Assembly: GCA_030589055.1 (NCBI GenBank)
Contig: JAUUWK010000011.1
Location: forward strand, 1 to 14,917
DNA: 14,917 nt
Origin: Candidatus Bathyarchaeota archaeon
Lineage (GTDB): Archaea > Thermoproteota > Bathyarchaeia > Bathyarchaeales > Bathycorpusculaceae
Direction: 5' to 3'
A model generated the notes under the pieces. The model ran no database searches. It was not told the DNA's origin and worked only from the letters and a program-made list of their open reading frames with translations. Both the position numbers and the translations under genes were made by a program. Of the stretch, positions 14,318 to 14,917 are shown in pieces; position 1 is the first letter of the stretch, and every line of letters begins with the position of its first letter.

Positions 14318-14917
14318 ATGAAATTTTCGATAAGTGAAACTGAGCATAAACGTCGCATAGAAAAGGTTAGAAAGTATCTGAGGAGACGGAAGCTAGATGC
14401 GTTGTATTTGACAAACGGTACAAGCATGTTCTACCTGACGGGTTACTCATTCATTTCGACTGAGCGACCAGCGGCATTAATCATACCCTTTAATGGTAAA
14501 GTTGCCTTCATAGGTCCTCTTTTAGAAGAAGACCATATTCCGCTAAAAACTAGAATTATTAAAGATGTGAAGACTTACGTAGATTATCCTGGAGAAAAGC
14601 ATCCGATTGAGCATTTCGCCGAATTCTTAAAGGGGATGAAGTTAGCTAAGAAACGCATAGGTATTGACAACAAAGCTGGAGCCGGTGGAAGGTGGGGATA
14701 TAAGGGTCCACCAATCACGAAAAAACTGCGTGAAGCAAAATTCGTGGACGTGAAGGATTTGGTACCTTCTATGAGCCTTATAAAATCGGAACAGGAAATT
14801 GCGCTGATGAAAGAGAGTGCCAAATGGGCGAATCTGGCGCATAGCTTACTGCAAGAGTATACCGCTGAGGGCCTATGGGATGTTGAAGTTGCGTTATCAG
14901 CTTCCTATGAAGCGTCT
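14318..14917 (+). CDS. Xaa-Pro aminopeptidase/dipeptidase, M24 family (5' part only)
   Basis: The frame from ATG 14318 stays open for 200 codons to the window edge. GAAGGT at 14304-14309 is a suitable ribosome-binding site; an ATG at 14311 leads to a quick stop in another frame. Residues about 10-140 match the creatinase N-terminal domain: RRKLDALYLTNGTSMFYLTG, then RPAALIIPF and RIGIDNKAGA. Residues after about 165 (MSLIKSEQEIALMKESAKWA) are the conserved helix that opens the pita-bread catalytic domain of proline peptidases. The metal ligands (D, D, H, E, E) lie beyond the window. The enzyme would hydrolyse Xaa-Pro bonds in peptides in the cytosol. It is divergent from the GNAT relic; an AT-rich TATA-like CATTTAAG is near 14264. 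Confidence 0.85.
   Translation, partial: MKFSISETEHKRRIEKVRKYLRRRKLDALYLTNGTSMFYLTGYSFISTERPAALIIPFNGKVAFIGPLLEEDHIPLKTRIIKDVKTYVDYPGEKHPIEHFAEFLKGMKLAKKRIGIDNKAGAGGRWGYKGPPITKKLREAKFVDVKDLVPSMSLIKSEQEIALMKESAKWANLAHSLLQEYTAEGLWDVEVALSASYEAS

Noticed and set aside
1..14917. CRISPR arrays, complete insertion sequences or long direct repeats
   Set aside because: No regularly spaced repeats, intact transposase or paired terminal inverted repeats were seen on reading both strands.

Overview
The window looks archaeal, probably from the TACK side (Bathyarchaeia-like). This is inferred from gene content: an archaeal-type tRNA m1A methyltransferase, a formaldehyde-activating enzyme (Fae) domain, an archaeal-style RNase J relic, GTG/TTG starts behind GGTGA/GGAG ribosome-binding sites, and surface proteins with a signal peptide, many N-glycosylation sequons and a C-terminal membrane anchor. 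No rRNA or complete tRNA is present to settle the taxonomy.

Layout. 1-1.83 kb: a gene tail, then a RIO/Bud32-like kinase with a degenerate nucleotidyltransferase-like N-terminus. 1.87-4.0 kb: decayed genes (a truncated YkgJ-type Cys-cluster protein, a full-length RNase J/beta-CASP pseudogene with six lesions, an exported-protein leader relic) around one apparently intact 44-residue very basic protein. 4.26-5.41 kb: a large surface protein. 5.5-8.36 kb: relics of a tyrosine recombinase, an unknown gene, a HhH-GPD glycosylase-like gene, a sugar-nucleotidyltransferase, a tRNA 3' end and a histidine kinase, with one intact MscS channel among them. 8.5-9.73 kb: a two-helix membrane protein and a heavily sequon-rich surface protein. 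9.82-11.56 kb: an unrecognised 434-residue protein and a DUF3795 pseudogene, both on the minus strand. 11.59-13.86 kb: the most notable locus, a DapA-superfamily aldolase fused in frame to Fae, followed 9 bp later by trmI. 13.87-14.92 kb: a GNAT pseudogene and the start of an M24 Xaa-Pro peptidase that runs off the window.

The best candidate for something new is the aldolase-Fae fusion. Catalytic residues of both halves are present, but the aldolase half has Cys where DHDPS has its substrate-binding Arg. This suggests a pyruvate-type aldolase that releases or uses formaldehyde, coupled to tetrahydromethanopterin-type C1 capture. The second theme is the pseudogene load: about eleven distinct decayed coding genes or fragments plus a tRNA fragment in under 15 kb, most of them with frameshifts that can be located by eye.
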